Source: an uncultured Alphaproteobacteria bacterium
Lineage (GTDB): Bacteria; Pseudomonadota; Alphaproteobacteria; Rs-D84
Direction of reading: 5' to 3'
NCBI GenBank assembly: GCA_947305255.1
Contig: CAMZDE010000003.1
Location: 1 to 46,581 of the forward strand
Length of the DNA: 46,581 nucleotides
Numbering within the stretch: position 1 is the first letter of the stretch; each line of letters starts with the position of its first letter. Position numbers and translations under genes: made by a program. Below are positions 9,541 through 19,530 of the stretch, in pieces. The notes below the pieces were generated by a model. The model was not told the DNA's origin, did no database searches, and was given only the letters and a program-made list of their open reading frames with translations.

Positions 9541-10686
9541 TTAATTATTCCATGTATCTTCGCGTATTAATGCCAACGTTATACCAAACAGAATGCAAAA
9601 TACAACGAAAGACACACCACCATATGAAACAAAAGGCAACGTCATTCCTTTGTCAATTACCAAATGCAATGCCGTCATCAAATTAAAGCAAATTTGTCCG
9701 CCGAATAATGCCGCCGCACCCGCCACAGCATAGACAACAAAATCATCTTTGGCCATCGATGCGTGTTTAATCAATTTACTTAAAATCACGAACAGCAACA
9801 CAACCAATGCACAGGCACTGATTGCGCCCCAATCTTCGGCAATCGCAGAATAAACAAAATCGTTCGTTGATTCAGGTAATACTTCTTTGACGTATGCTTC
9901 TTCACCACTGCCGAATAATCCGCCATGACGAATAGAATTGATTGAATACCATGCCTGACTATCGCGGGCAATATCAAATATATGCGCTGCACGTTTTTTA
10001 ATATGCGGCATAAATGTCAATGCAGCAACGGCCATCACACCAAATACACTGAATATCACCGGTAAGAATTTATATGGGAAACCCGCAACAAATAACATTA
10101 TCGCCAACACACCGGTGTATAGCAAAGCAGTTCCAACGTCGGGATGCATAAATATCAGCGCTATACAAATTGCGAACAATATAGCATATGGCCACCAACT
10201 TATCAGTTTGAATTTGAAAGCGTCTTTGTTCATAAAAATATCACTGCCGTAAACTTTGTGCATTTTTGATAAAAACCACGCAGTCAACACGACAAAAAAT
10301 GGCTTTAAAAAATCAGACGGCATAAAACTGAATCCGCCCATATAGAACCAGCGCAAACTACCGTTTTTTGGGTGTTTATTGATAAACGTGAATAACAGCG
10401 CGATAATACCCAACACTAATCCGACAATCGATATTCGAATCACTTGTTTTTTATTCAACATACTGAATCCGAACAGCGCGACAAAACCCATAGAATACGG
10501 CAACAAAGCCTTTTTAAGAAAGAAAAACCATGGGTCGCCCTTATGCGCGGCTTCGGCCGCTCCGACGGAAACGACCGCCAATAAACCAATCACTATCAAT
10601 ATAAGAATGCACCCCAACAGACCACGATCTATTTCAAAATACCAACTGGTTAATTTGCTTTCTTCGCTGCGTGTGATTCTTAACAT
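9541..10686 (-). CDS. ftsW: FtsW/RodA/SpoVE family lipid II polymerase, likely FtsW
   Basis: Ten-TM-like protein, GLFGSGEEAYVKEVLPESTNDFVYSAIAEDWG, LPFVSYGG; next to murG and mraY. Confidence 0.9.
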   Translation of the reverse strand: MLRITRSEESKLTSWYFEIDRGLLGCILILIVIGLLAVVSVGAAEAAHKGDPWFFFLKKALLPYSMGFVALFGFSMLNKKQVIRISIVGLVLGIIALLFTFINKHPKNGSLRWFYMGGFSFMPSDFLKPFFVVLTAWFLSKMHKVYGSDIFMNKDAFKFKLISWWPYAILFAICIALIFMHPDVGTALLYTGVLAIMLFVAGFPYKFLPVIFSVFGVMAVAALTFMPHIKKRAAHIFDIARDSQAWYSINSIRHGGLFGSGEEAYVKEVLPESTNDFVYSAIAEDWGAISACALVVLLFVILSKLIKHASMAKDDFVVYAVAGAAALFGGQICFNLMTALHLVIDKGMTLPFVSYGGVSFVVFCILFGITLALIREDTWNN

Positions 10687-10708
10687 CGTGGTTAAACCTT
10701 TCTGTGAT

Positions 10709-11842
10709 TTATGCAAATTTTAACAAAACCAAGGCCAAACCCGAAAACAATATAGATAACACAAAAAATCTATCTACTATCTTTGTTTCCGGCCAACCCA
10801 ATTCTTCGAAATGATGATGCAACGGCGCGCGCAAGAACACACGACGTCCCGTTCCCGTGATTTTACGCGTTATTTTGAAACACATTGTTTGAATAAACGA
10901 AGACAGCAAAATCAAAACCATCATACCTGCGGCAACGCCCATAATGATTTCAGATTTTAATAACATCGCAACAGTTCCCATAAATCCACCCAATGCCAAA
11001 GATCCAACGTCGCCCATAAATATAGATGCAGGTTTTGCATTGAACCACAAAAATCCAGCTACCGCGCCAAACGCCGCACCCAACGGGGCGTAGAGCGCGC
11101 TGGCTTCTGGTAAAAACATAACTGCGTCCATGAAACCAATTCTGGTTGCGCCATATAACGCGACCGTCAAAACAATCAAAACCGGCAGATATAATTTTGA
11201 TAACATTCCGTCCAGACCGTCTGTGATATTCGTCGCATTTGCAGAACCACATATAACGAAATACGCAAACACGTAATACAAAAATCCCAATGTTAACGGG
11301 ACACCAAATATGAAACCAATTGTCCAACTATCCAACGGTAAAACCACACTGGAACCCAAAACTATCGACAAATTCGGCACATAGCCCGGCATAGTTTTAT
11401 TTATAAAATAAGCCAATGCGATTACACATATCGCCTCTAATCCTAAACGCATTGATGGTGACAAACCGTTTGCTGCTTTCTTGGATTGGCTTTTGATTTT
11501 TTTATAATCATCTGCAAAACCAATGAAAGAAAACATCAAAAGTGCAGCAATCGCAATCCAACCCGTTGTATTATTCATCGGCATAAACAGCAGCGCAGAC
11601 ACCAACATAGCAATTATTATCAAAATCCCGCCCATTGACGGTGTGCCTGCTTTCTTGCGATGTTCAAGTGGGACATTTTCGCTGATTGGTTGACCATGGC
11701 CCTGAATTTTACGCATCAAACGGATAAAACTATTTCCGAATATCAACATAATCAGGAAAGACATTCCAAACGCGGCCGCGAATTGCACCCAACCGCTTAC
11801 AAAAAATTGATAACCGCGATTTATCATAAAATCAGTCAGCAT
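10709..11842 (-). CDS. mraY: phospho-N-acetylmuramoyl-pentapeptide transferase
   Basis: KKAGTPSMGGI, GFADDYKK, NATNITDGLDGM, APLHHHFEELGWPETKIV. Confidence 0.95.
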   Translation of the reverse strand: MLTDFMINRGYQFFVSGWVQFAAAFGMSFLIMLIFGNSFIRLMRKIQGHGQPISENVPLEHRKKAGTPSMGGILIIIAMLVSALLFMPMNNTTGWIAIAALLMFSFIGFADDYKKIKSQSKKAANGLSPSMRLGLEAICVIALAYFINKTMPGYVPNLSIVLGSSVVLPLDSWTIGFIFGVPLTLGFLYYVFAYFVICGSANATNITDGLDGMLSKLYLPVLIVLTVALYGATRIGFMDAVMFLPEASALYAPLGAAFGAVAGFLWFNAKPASIFMGDVGSLALGGFMGTVAMLLKSEIIMGVAAGMMVLILLSSFIQTMCFKITRKITGTGRRVFLRAPLHHHFEELGWPETKIVDRFFVLSILFSGLALVLLKFA

Positions 11843-11921
11843 AAAAATCTCCTTTTACTTCTATGTTGAATATTTTATCATAAAAATCAATCTAAATAAA
11901 AGAATATATGTATAATATTTT

Positions 11922-13976
11922 CTAAAATATTCCGCCAAGCATAGGTTTTTGATTTGTATCATCTGATACCTTGGCCGGATTTGGTTTTTGCCCAGATTTG
12001 AACGCTTCGTTTATAATAATACCGTTTGGATCCTGCGCAGCCGCAACCCCAGAATTACGGTTCACACGAACAAATGTTAATCCATCAGGCACAGGAAACG
12101 GTTGATTGCTTTCATTTTGTAATGCTGTTTTCATAAAATCAGCAAACACGCGTGCCGCCATGTGCGAACCGGCACCTTTGCCCAATGGTTCGGGCGTATC
12201 ATAACCCAAATAGACGCCAGCTATTAAATTTTTAGAAAATCCGACAAACCAAACATCTTTGACCTGATTCGTTGTCCCTGTCTTGCCCGCGATAGTATGC
12301 CCCGAAACACGTGCCTGTTTCCCAGTGCCGCGTTCCACCGCACCTTGGAGTATCGAAACAATTTGATATAAACTTTGCGCATCAGATAATGGTTCGCCAA
12401 ATTCATCTGATTGTGGCGGCAAAAGTTCTGGATTCCATTCGATTTGTTTATGCGATTGCCCACCAATGACATTACCGTATCTATCTTCTATGTAATCAAC
12501 CATTCGTGGTTGGACAGCGCGTCCGCCATTAACAAATGCGGAATATCCCAAAACTAACTTTTCCAACGTCGTTTCACCCGACCCCAACGCCAAAGATTCG
12601 TTTAACCGGCCGCCCTCTAAATTTTTAGGATAAACCCCGAAACGTTGCGCTGTTTCAATTGCATCACGAACACCAATATCTTCGACAAGGCGCACCGTTG
12701 GAACATTCCGTGACGTTTCTAATGAAAAACGCAAAGTAATATCGCCTAAAAATTTTCTATCGTAATTTTCAGGTTTCCATTCTTTGTTATTTTCACGCCA
12801 ACCAACAACCGGCGCATCTAATATCAATGTTTGTGGGCCATAACCTTTTTCCAGCGCAGCCAAATACACAAATGGTTTAATCGTAGAACCAATTTGACGA
12901 TACGCCTGAGTTGCACGGTTAAAAGAACTTTCAATAAAAGAACGTCCCCCAACCATCGCCAAAATGCGTCCCGTATGTGGATTCATCGCAATAATTGCGC
13001 CTTGGAGTTTTTGTTCGCCGTCCCCCCTATTTTTATTAAAAGCATCTAATTCTTTGGCCAACGCGGTTGCCGCCGCACGCTGGTATTCAGGTATAATTGT
13101 TGTTTTTATATATAAACCTTCGTTATAAAGGGTTTCACGACCGATTTGATCCAACAAACTACGCCGAACATCTTCCGCAAAATATTGGAAATCCATTTCC
13201 ATTTGTTCAGTAAATCCTGAATTTATATTTAATGGTTCAGCCGCCGCAATATCCGCCTCTTGTTTTGTGATGAATCCGTCTTTGACCATACGACCCAAAA
13301 CATAATTACGACGTTCAACTGCACGATTTCTATCATTTGGTGCCTTTGGCAATGACGCCAAAAATGCACATTCAGATAACGATAAATCTTTGACCGGCTT
13401 ATTAAAATACATCAAAGCCGCCGAACCAACACCATATGCACGTGCGCCTAAAAATATCTGGTTCAAATATAATGTCATTATGTGTTGTTTTGAAAAACTA
13501 CGTTCCAGACGCAGGGCCAATATAGCCTCTTTAATTTTTCGTGATATTGTTCGATCAGATGTTAAAAAGAAATTTTTTGCAACCTGTTGTGTGATGGTCG
13601 ATGCACCAGTAAATTTTTTATTAAACCCAAACAAACGCATTGTATTATTCAATGTCGCACGCACAATTCCGCGCATATCAATCCCAGGGTGCGTCCAGAA
13701 ATTTTGATCTTCGGCCGCAACAAAAGCATTTATCAACTGTTTCGGCATATCTTCAAAATCAATGAAAACACGGCGTTCTGCGGCATATTCAATCAACAAA
13801 GAACCGTCCGCAGCATAAAGACGTGTCGCCACAGGTGGTGCATATGTTGCAAGGTTTTTATAATCAGGCAAATCATTCCCATATATCAAAACCAGTGTCG
13901 CCAATCCGGCGATTGCCGCGACGAAACACCAAAATATCACACCGATAACATAATGAAAAATCTTATTGAATTTCAT
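11922..13976 (-). CDS. mrcA: penicillin-binding protein 1A (transglycosylase/transpeptidase)
   Basis: FVAAEDQNFWTHPGID, GASTITQQVAKNFFL, ILALRLERSFSK, QIGSTIKPFVY, KTGTTNQVKDVWFVGFSKN. Confidence 0.93.
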   Translation of the reverse strand: MKFNKIFHYVIGVIFWCFVAAIAGLATLVLIYGNDLPDYKNLATYAPPVATRLYAADGSLLIEYAAERRVFIDFEDMPKQLINAFVAAEDQNFWTHPGIDMRGIVRATLNNTMRLFGFNKKFTGASTITQQVAKNFFLTSDRTISRKIKEAILALRLERSFSKQHIMTLYLNQIFLGARAYGVGSAALMYFNKPVKDLSLSECAFLASLPKAPNDRNRAVERRNYVLGRMVKDGFITKQEADIAAAEPLNINSGFTEQMEMDFQYFAEDVRRSLLDQIGRETLYNEGLYIKTTIIPEYQRAAATALAKELDAFNKNRGDGEQKLQGAIIAMNPHTGRILAMVGGRSFIESSFNRATQAYRQIGSTIKPFVYLAALEKGYGPQTLILDAPVVGWRENNKEWKPENYDRKFLGDITLRFSLETSRNVPTVRLVEDIGVRDAIETAQRFGVYPKNLEGGRLNESLALGSGETTLEKLVLGYSAFVNGGRAVQPRMVDYIEDRYGNVIGGQSHKQIEWNPELLPPQSDEFGEPLSDAQSLYQIVSILQGAVERGTGKQARVSGHTIAGKTGTTNQVKDVWFVGFSKNLIAGVYLGYDTPEPLGKGAGSHMAARVFADFMKTALQNESNQPFPVPDGLTFVRVNRNSGVAAAQDPNGIIINEAFKSGQKPNPAKVSDDTNQKPMLGGIF

Positions 13977-14027
13977 AAAATGAATTTTATGTTAAATATT
14001 TATAATTTGCAAGTAATGTTTCAATAA

Positions 14028-14052
14028 AAAAAACCGGCAACGCCGGTTATAA
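14028..14052 (-). terminator. terminator-like hairpin downstream of the IMPase-like gene
   Basis: AACCGGC-AAC-GCCGGTT followed by U-run on minus strand. Confidence 0.65.
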
Positions 14053-14054
14053 AT

Positions 14055-14774
14055 TTATATTTCTACGATTCCATTCATTGCGATTATGTCGCCGGCGCGT
14101 TCAAATACTTTGCCGCCCGCCTCACGAACCAATAATTCGCCCGCCGCCATTTCCGCATAATCCAACGGATCAGACACAAATGCGTCCATTTTACCAGCAG
14201 CGACCCATGCAAAATCCAATGCAGGGCAACCTGTTTCACGCGCATTGCCCGCCACAACAGGACGCACACCAATCGTATTATATCCGATTGTCAAATCGCC
14301 TGCTTCTTTCAAATTAGACACGCGAATCTTTTCAGAATGATATGCAGAAAACACATATGCACCGTTGCCCGCTTCGGCATAATACAACCGTTCATCAATT
14401 GGTGAATAAACCAACGCGATTTTTGTTTCACCGTTTGTACGCAAAGCCAGCGAAATTGCAAAATGCGAATTACCACGAACAAAATTTGCCGCCCCAGACA
14501 AGGCCAACACAAATTCATCGCGTCCGTCGCCTGTTTTCGACACATTCGGCGTCAACAAACCGGCACTTGGGCGAACCAGTTGCAAATCGTTAAGAATGCT
14601 TTCTTCGATTCGATTCGACGCTTTGGCTACAAAATCACGCGCCCCAGATAAAGATTGCTGAAGATTTTCAACTTCGCCGAAATCGTGGCGCAAACCAGAC
14701 GCAGTGTTTTGCAACGCCGCAAACATCTTGTTTAATTCCGTTGAACCTTTAATCAGCAAATCCATATTTCGCAC
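14055..14774 (-). CDS. inositol monophosphatase-family protein (active site appears degenerate)
   Basis: C-terminal AAGELLVREAGGKV typical of the IMPase family; DPxDGTxNF position reads LALSGAANF. Confidence 0.75.
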   Translation of the reverse strand: MRNMDLLIKGSTELNKMFAALQNTASGLRHDFGEVENLQQSLSGARDFVAKASNRIEESILNDLQLVRPSAGLLTPNVSKTGDGRDEFVLALSGAANFVRGNSHFAISLALRTNGETKIALVYSPIDERLYYAEAGNGAYVFSAYHSEKIRVSNLKEAGDLTIGYNTIGVRPVVAGNARETGCPALDFAWVAAGKMDAFVSDPLDYAEMAAGELLVREAGGKVFERAGDIIAMNGIVEI

Positions 14775-14786
14775 CTGAAATTAAAT

Positions 14787-14999
14787 TTAGAATTTAAATC
14801 CTGCAAATTTGCTTTTGAATTCTGCCGCGCGTTTACCTTTGACACCTTCGTTATTACGTTGGCCAGTCCACGCCGGATGATTCAAATTATCCGTGGATAA
14901 AACCAAATCTTTTTTAACCGAAGAATACATTTTTACAGTCTTTCCGTCGGTTGTTGTGACGTTTATTTCATGATATTCTGGATGAATTCCTTGTTTCAT
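14787..14999 (-). CDS. rpmE: 50S ribosomal protein L31
   Basis: MKQGIHPEYHEINVTTTDGKTVKMYSS...NHPAWTGQ. Confidence 0.92.
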   Translation of the reverse strand: MKQGIHPEYHEINVTTTDGKTVKMYSSVKKDLVLSTDNLNHPAWTGQRNNEGVKGKRAAEFKSKFAGFKF

Positions 15000-15085
15000 C
15001 GTATATGTCCTTTGTTTATTTATTACATTGAATAGCGCAAGGATTATACCTGTTTTTTTCGTAAAATCAAGTTAAATTAAAAAAA

Positions 15086-15598
15086 TCAATATTGCCCGAT
15101 ACAGCCCAAATATGAATTCCCAGTAGATTCCAAAATATTTATAAATTGGTTCTGATTTTTACCAGAAAACAGTGCCAATATAGTCCCCGCATCAGTGGCC
15201 AACATATCTGCAACAGTCGCGATAGACGAATTCATTTTCTTGAAAAATCCACTGGTTGGATGGATTTCGGCTGCCAACAATTGGTTGGTCCCATGTAATT
15301 TGACGTTTTCTTCGGCAACAATCACCATTAATTGGCATTCGGGCGATACGATTATCTTTTCCACAATGACGCCACCACCACCCAATAATTCGCCCCACCA
15401 ACCCGTCGATTCGCAAAACACAGGATAATATATGGTTGCATCTGGGTTTTTATCGAAAATAGCAGCAATATCTAAATCGTCACAAACAACGTCCGGCATC
15501 AGCCCAGTTGCCGCATTTATAACCTTACGCGATAACTGGTAATCCGCATCACCAGTTGTTTTTTGTGGCCAATAAAGAATCGGAAACTTTCTCATCAC
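15086..15598 (-). CDS. hypothetical protein
   Basis: 170-aa ORF, no recognised family. Confidence 0.55.
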   Translation of the reverse strand: MMRKFPILYWPQKTTGDADYQLSRKVINAATGLMPDVVCDDLDIAAIFDKNPDATIYYPVFCESTGWWGELLGGGGVIVEKIIVSPECQLMVIVAEENVKLHGTNQLLAAEIHPTSGFFKKMNSSIATVADMLATDAGTILALFSGKNQNQFINILESTGNSYLGCIGQY

Positions 15599-15663
15599 TG
15601 TGAATTATATCAGATTCGGTTTGAATAAAAAAGTGGGGGTTGTTAAATAAACTACTTGATTTT

Positions 15664-16956
15664 TTATTTTTTTATGGCGTCCGCCCATTTTTTAAGGTTT
15701 TTCCACATTAAATCTAAATCTTTTTTTGCAGTTTGATAGTATTTATCTGAGATTTTTATGTTAAACAGCATTTCTGTCAATTGCGGTATCATCGTCATAA
15801 ACATAGCAATAAATATACCCATCAGAATCGCTGTGATAATGCTGTCATTCTGTAAAACCAAGCCGTCCATCAAAATTTTCGAATCGTTTTGTGCAATTGC
15901 ATTGGCCAAAACATCTGCCCCAGACCAACTACCAAAAGATGCGTTCAAAAACATAATTGAAAACGCCAAAAACACCACTGTCAGTGCGATTCCGACAACC
16001 GCTTTGATTACATCATCTATCATTTGGCGAATCGTCTGGCCACCTTTTGGAAATACAGCAAACGCGTCTTCGTCAAACATCCATGCCATTAACATCAAAG
16101 GCAACATTACTAAATCCAGAGATAATTTTATAAAAATCTCTAAGAAATATAACGGTATTGGCAAAAGCGCGTAAAAATACAACGCCAATATCAAAAACCC
16201 AGCCAATATTAATGGAACATTTGGAAATATAGGAACATTCGATAAAATCTTATGCTGGTATTCTTCATTGAATGCCATATTCATAATTGTCCAACCAACG
16301 GTCATTCCTAGACCTGTTATTTGGTGAACATTTGCAACCTGACATGCCAATTGGTGCCGCAATTTCGGCGAAAAAGCACCGTATTCGGACGCCGCACTTG
16401 ATACAGATACAGGATCTGCAATTGCAGACGCAATCATACATTCAGAAAAAGTATCATTATCCGAAACTATGTAATCAAACGACGTACCAATGGTTAATGC
16501 AGGTTCAATAAAAACATTCGTTATCAAACGCGGCAACGGCATCACCAGTAAACCAATCAATACAGTCATTTTTACGACATACGTGCTGAAATTCCCGATA
16601 ATTTTGGAACTATCTTCCATTTTTCTGTTTATCATATTAGAAGACAAACGCCATGCGATTAAAATCGCCAACAATGTTGCAGACATTGGAATAACAACCA
16701 ATCCCAACGCGTGATATACCCCCGGCAATAAATTAGACATTGAAATCATAACATCTGAGAATATTTGGCACGTCCAACACGATGAAAAGAAATCCAATGC
16801 GTCCTGCATATTAACGGGGGAAACGCTGCGCCATATAGAAACACCAACAATCCCGACGCCGGCCGCAATTGCGCCAATGGCCAATGGTGCCAACGCCCAT
16901 GCGCCACATGGAAACAGTGCAATCAAAAACGCCCAAAACTTTTTTAACGATTTCAT
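15664..16956 (-). CDS. multi-TM VirB6/TrbL-like protein
   Basis: MKSLKKFWAFLIALFPCGAWA signal plus several TM segments; gene context of four further similar membrane proteins. Confidence 0.6.
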   Translation of the reverse strand: MKSLKKFWAFLIALFPCGAWALAPLAIGAIAAGVGIVGVSIWRSVSPVNMQDALDFFSSCWTCQIFSDVMISMSNLLPGVYHALGLVVIPMSATLLAILIAWRLSSNMINRKMEDSSKIIGNFSTYVVKMTVLIGLLVMPLPRLITNVFIEPALTIGTSFDYIVSDNDTFSECMIASAIADPVSVSSAASEYGAFSPKLRHQLACQVANVHQITGLGMTVGWTIMNMAFNEEYQHKILSNVPIFPNVPLILAGFLILALYFYALLPIPLYFLEIFIKLSLDLVMLPLMLMAWMFDEDAFAVFPKGGQTIRQMIDDVIKAVVGIALTVVFLAFSIMFLNASFGSWSGADVLANAIAQNDSKILMDGLVLQNDSIITAILMGIFIAMFMTMIPQLTEMLFNIKISDKYYQTAKKDLDLMWKNLKKWADAIKK

Positions 16957-17025
16957 GATTTTAATTATACCATAAATTATTATAAATGTGATATAATTCA
17001 ATAAACAAAATATATAAAAGAGAGA

Positions 17026-18336
17026 ATGTTTAATTCAAAACCGCACATATCGCGATTTTTTCGGCGTATCCCAATAATTATTGGGGCGGTATTTTTTGCG
17101 TGCGGTTTATTCATGGAACCGGCACATGCAAATATACTGGACGCATATAATCTGGCACCGTTTGTTCCTTTGGTCCTTGAATCAATGATGAACATCGCAA
17201 CATCGCTATATAAATATTTCGTTGGCAACGGAACAGGATTAATCTATATCTTGATTTATGCGTTTTTGGGTTTTTATATCGGATTGTATCTTGTAAAATT
17301 ATATTTACCAAAAGATTGGCTTTCTTTTCTAGGTTTTTCAGATGGCGGTGAAATGTGGGGCGGAAAACTGACCGGATGGTCTGTGGCTGAAAATGTGACG
17401 AAACCGTGCATTCGTGCCATTGTTGCGATTGTTGTGTTGTTACAAATCAAACCTATATACGTGACCAATTGGTTGGTTAATCCTTTTCTGGAATTTGGTT
17501 CCATATACACAGAGAGCATTTTAAAAACAATAAACCATTCAACTTTTGATGCCGCAGATGCACCGGCATGTCCTGCATCTATCGAAGAACAGGGTTGGAT
17601 TTCCAAACGCAGTTGTGATTTTTTGGTTCAACCTGTGTATATCATTTCAAAAGAAAACAATCGCATCATAAAATATGGCTTAGATTTTTTAAGAAGCGGT
17701 CTGGCCGGTTTGATGACTCTGATTCCGCACGGCGGCGAAAGCATATTAAATATTATCACGGGTATAATGCTGCTTAGTGCGTTTATATCTGCGAATTTAT
17801 TTATGGCGCTGCTTATCATTCAGGCGATATTTGATTTTTGTTTATCACTGATTATGTATCCGTTCAATGTGTTGGTATGGGTGGCAAAAAAATCAGACAA
17901 ATGGATTGATGTATTGCCAGCGTTCAGTCAAATCATAGACGCACTGAAAAAATTGGTTATTACCATGATTGCATGTGCATTTATATTGTGCATAAACATC
18001 GCATTGGTACGTGCATTGTTTAATTGGTCATCATCTGTATTTGTTGTTGCCGCCGGTGGCGTTGCGTCTTCTAATGTTCCTGCGATTACAAATACGGCTA
18101 TGAATTTTGGGCAACATTCTATTTTGTGGATATCGTCATTATTAACGTTCTTTTTGATGCAAAACATTTTCAAAAAGACACGCGAAAGATTAGATTTATA
18201 CACCAAAGGAACATCGCGTAATCTTTACAACAATGTGACAGGGGACGCGAAAGTAATATGGGGCAAAGCAAAATCGGCCCCAAGCACAATAAAAAACATT
18301 TGGCAGGCAGGCAAAAAGATAGCAGGAAAGAAATAA
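17026..18336 (+). CDS. multi-TM VirB6/TrbL-like protein
   Basis: TM-rich 436-aa protein; FCLSLIMYPFNVLVWVAKKSDKW resembles VirB6/TrbL cores. Confidence 0.6.
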   Translation: MFNSKPHISRFFRRIPIIIGAVFFACGLFMEPAHANILDAYNLAPFVPLVLESMMNIATSLYKYFVGNGTGLIYILIYAFLGFYIGLYLVKLYLPKDWLSFLGFSDGGEMWGGKLTGWSVAENVTKPCIRAIVAIVVLLQIKPIYVTNWLVNPFLEFGSIYTESILKTINHSTFDAADAPACPASIEEQGWISKRSCDFLVQPVYIISKENNRIIKYGLDFLRSGLAGLMTLIPHGGESILNIITGIMLLSAFISANLFMALLIIQAIFDFCLSLIMYPFNVLVWVAKKSDKWIDVLPAFSQIIDALKKLVITMIACAFILCINIALVRALFNWSSSVFVVAAGGVASSNVPAITNTAMNFGQHSILWISSLLTFFLMQNIFKKTRERLDLYTKGTSRNLYNNVTGDAKVIWGKAKSAPSTIKNIWQAGKKIAGKK

Positions 18337-18342
18337 AACATT

Positions 18343-19530
18343 ATGCAAGATATAGGCAATTTATTTGTTGGAAATGTTGTTCAATGCTGGGCATGTGGCG
18401 TGTTCGACAATCTGTTTTCTATTGTGTCGAACGCCGGCGCAGCAATGTATCAAAAATTGACTGTTTTTGGCATTCTTATCTTTTGCGTGTTATTTACATT
18501 CTATGTTATCAATGTCGTATGGCAAAATTTAAAAGCCCCGAAAACAGATGCGTTGTTCACAAAATCTATTAAACCTGTTTTAATAAAATCTTTGGTTGCA
18601 TTATCATTATTGGGGTTGGGGTTAACGGTTCCAAAACTTATTTCAAAGATAACATTCGAACCTGTTGCGTTAGTGACATTGGGTTTTTCACAAAGCATGT
18701 TGCCACCTGATTATGTTGTTGCCACAGATTACACACCAATTCAATTAGACAATAATGGATTTTTTACCCCGCAATTGCGTGACACTGTTTTACAACTGAT
18801 TCAAACCAGTATTACTAATTTCCAAGTTTATATAAAAATGGGAATCGGGATTATTGATGCTTCGTTTTCTATATCAGATTTATTATGGATTGGGTCACTT
18901 ATAAAACATATAATTGTATGTTTTATCGGATTGTTGTTGACGTATAATTTTGTCCGATTATTTATTAAATATTCTTTCTGTTTTATGGATATAATTTTAG
19001 CAATGGCATTGTTCGCATTCTTTTTCCCATTGTCATTGGTTTTCTTTATATTCAAAGGCGCATCTAATTTACCGGGCTGGATGAAAAGTTTAGGCGGGGA
19101 TTTAGGTTCTGGCCAAATAAAAAATCTGATAAATGCAATTGTGTCTGTGGCATCAACTATTTTAACATATACTATCATAATGATGATTATCAGCGGATTT
19201 TTGAAATCAAATGGAATGGACCTAAATTCAATGAACGCATCATACGAATCACTGTTCGATTTTGATTTAGAAAATTCAAATGCAATGCAAATTACTTTTG
19301 CGGGTGCTATTGTTTTGGTTTATGTGATACGATATATTGCAGATCAAATTCCCGAAATTACAAAAAAGATTTTGTCTGTATTTAATCTGTCACAAAACGA
19401 TTCGTTATCCAAAGAAGCAGGCGAAAACATGTTAAAATTGACATCGTTGATTGCAGATAATGCGAAAAAATTGGCAACAGCCGTGATAAATCCTGATTCT
19501 GTTAAAACATCGGAAGAAAAGAAAAAATGA
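18343..19530 (+). CDS. multi-TM VirB6/TrbL-like protein
   Basis: TM-rich; FCFMDIILAMALFAFFFPLSLVFFIFKG core, 7 nt after previous ORF. Confidence 0.6.
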   Translation: MQDIGNLFVGNVVQCWACGVFDNLFSIVSNAGAAMYQKLTVFGILIFCVLFTFYVINVVWQNLKAPKTDALFTKSIKPVLIKSLVALSLLGLGLTVPKLISKITFEPVALVTLGFSQSMLPPDYVVATDYTPIQLDNNGFFTPQLRDTVLQLIQTSITNFQVYIKMGIGIIDASFSISDLLWIGSLIKHIIVCFIGLLLTYNFVRLFIKYSFCFMDIILAMALFAFFFPLSLVFFIFKGASNLPGWMKSLGGDLGSGQIKNLINAIVSVASTILTYTIIMMIISGFLKSNGMDLNSMNASYESLFDFDLENSNAMQITFAGAIVLVYVIRYIADQIPEITKKILSVFNLSQNDSLSKEAGENMLKLTSLIADNAKKLATAVINPDSVKTSEEKKK

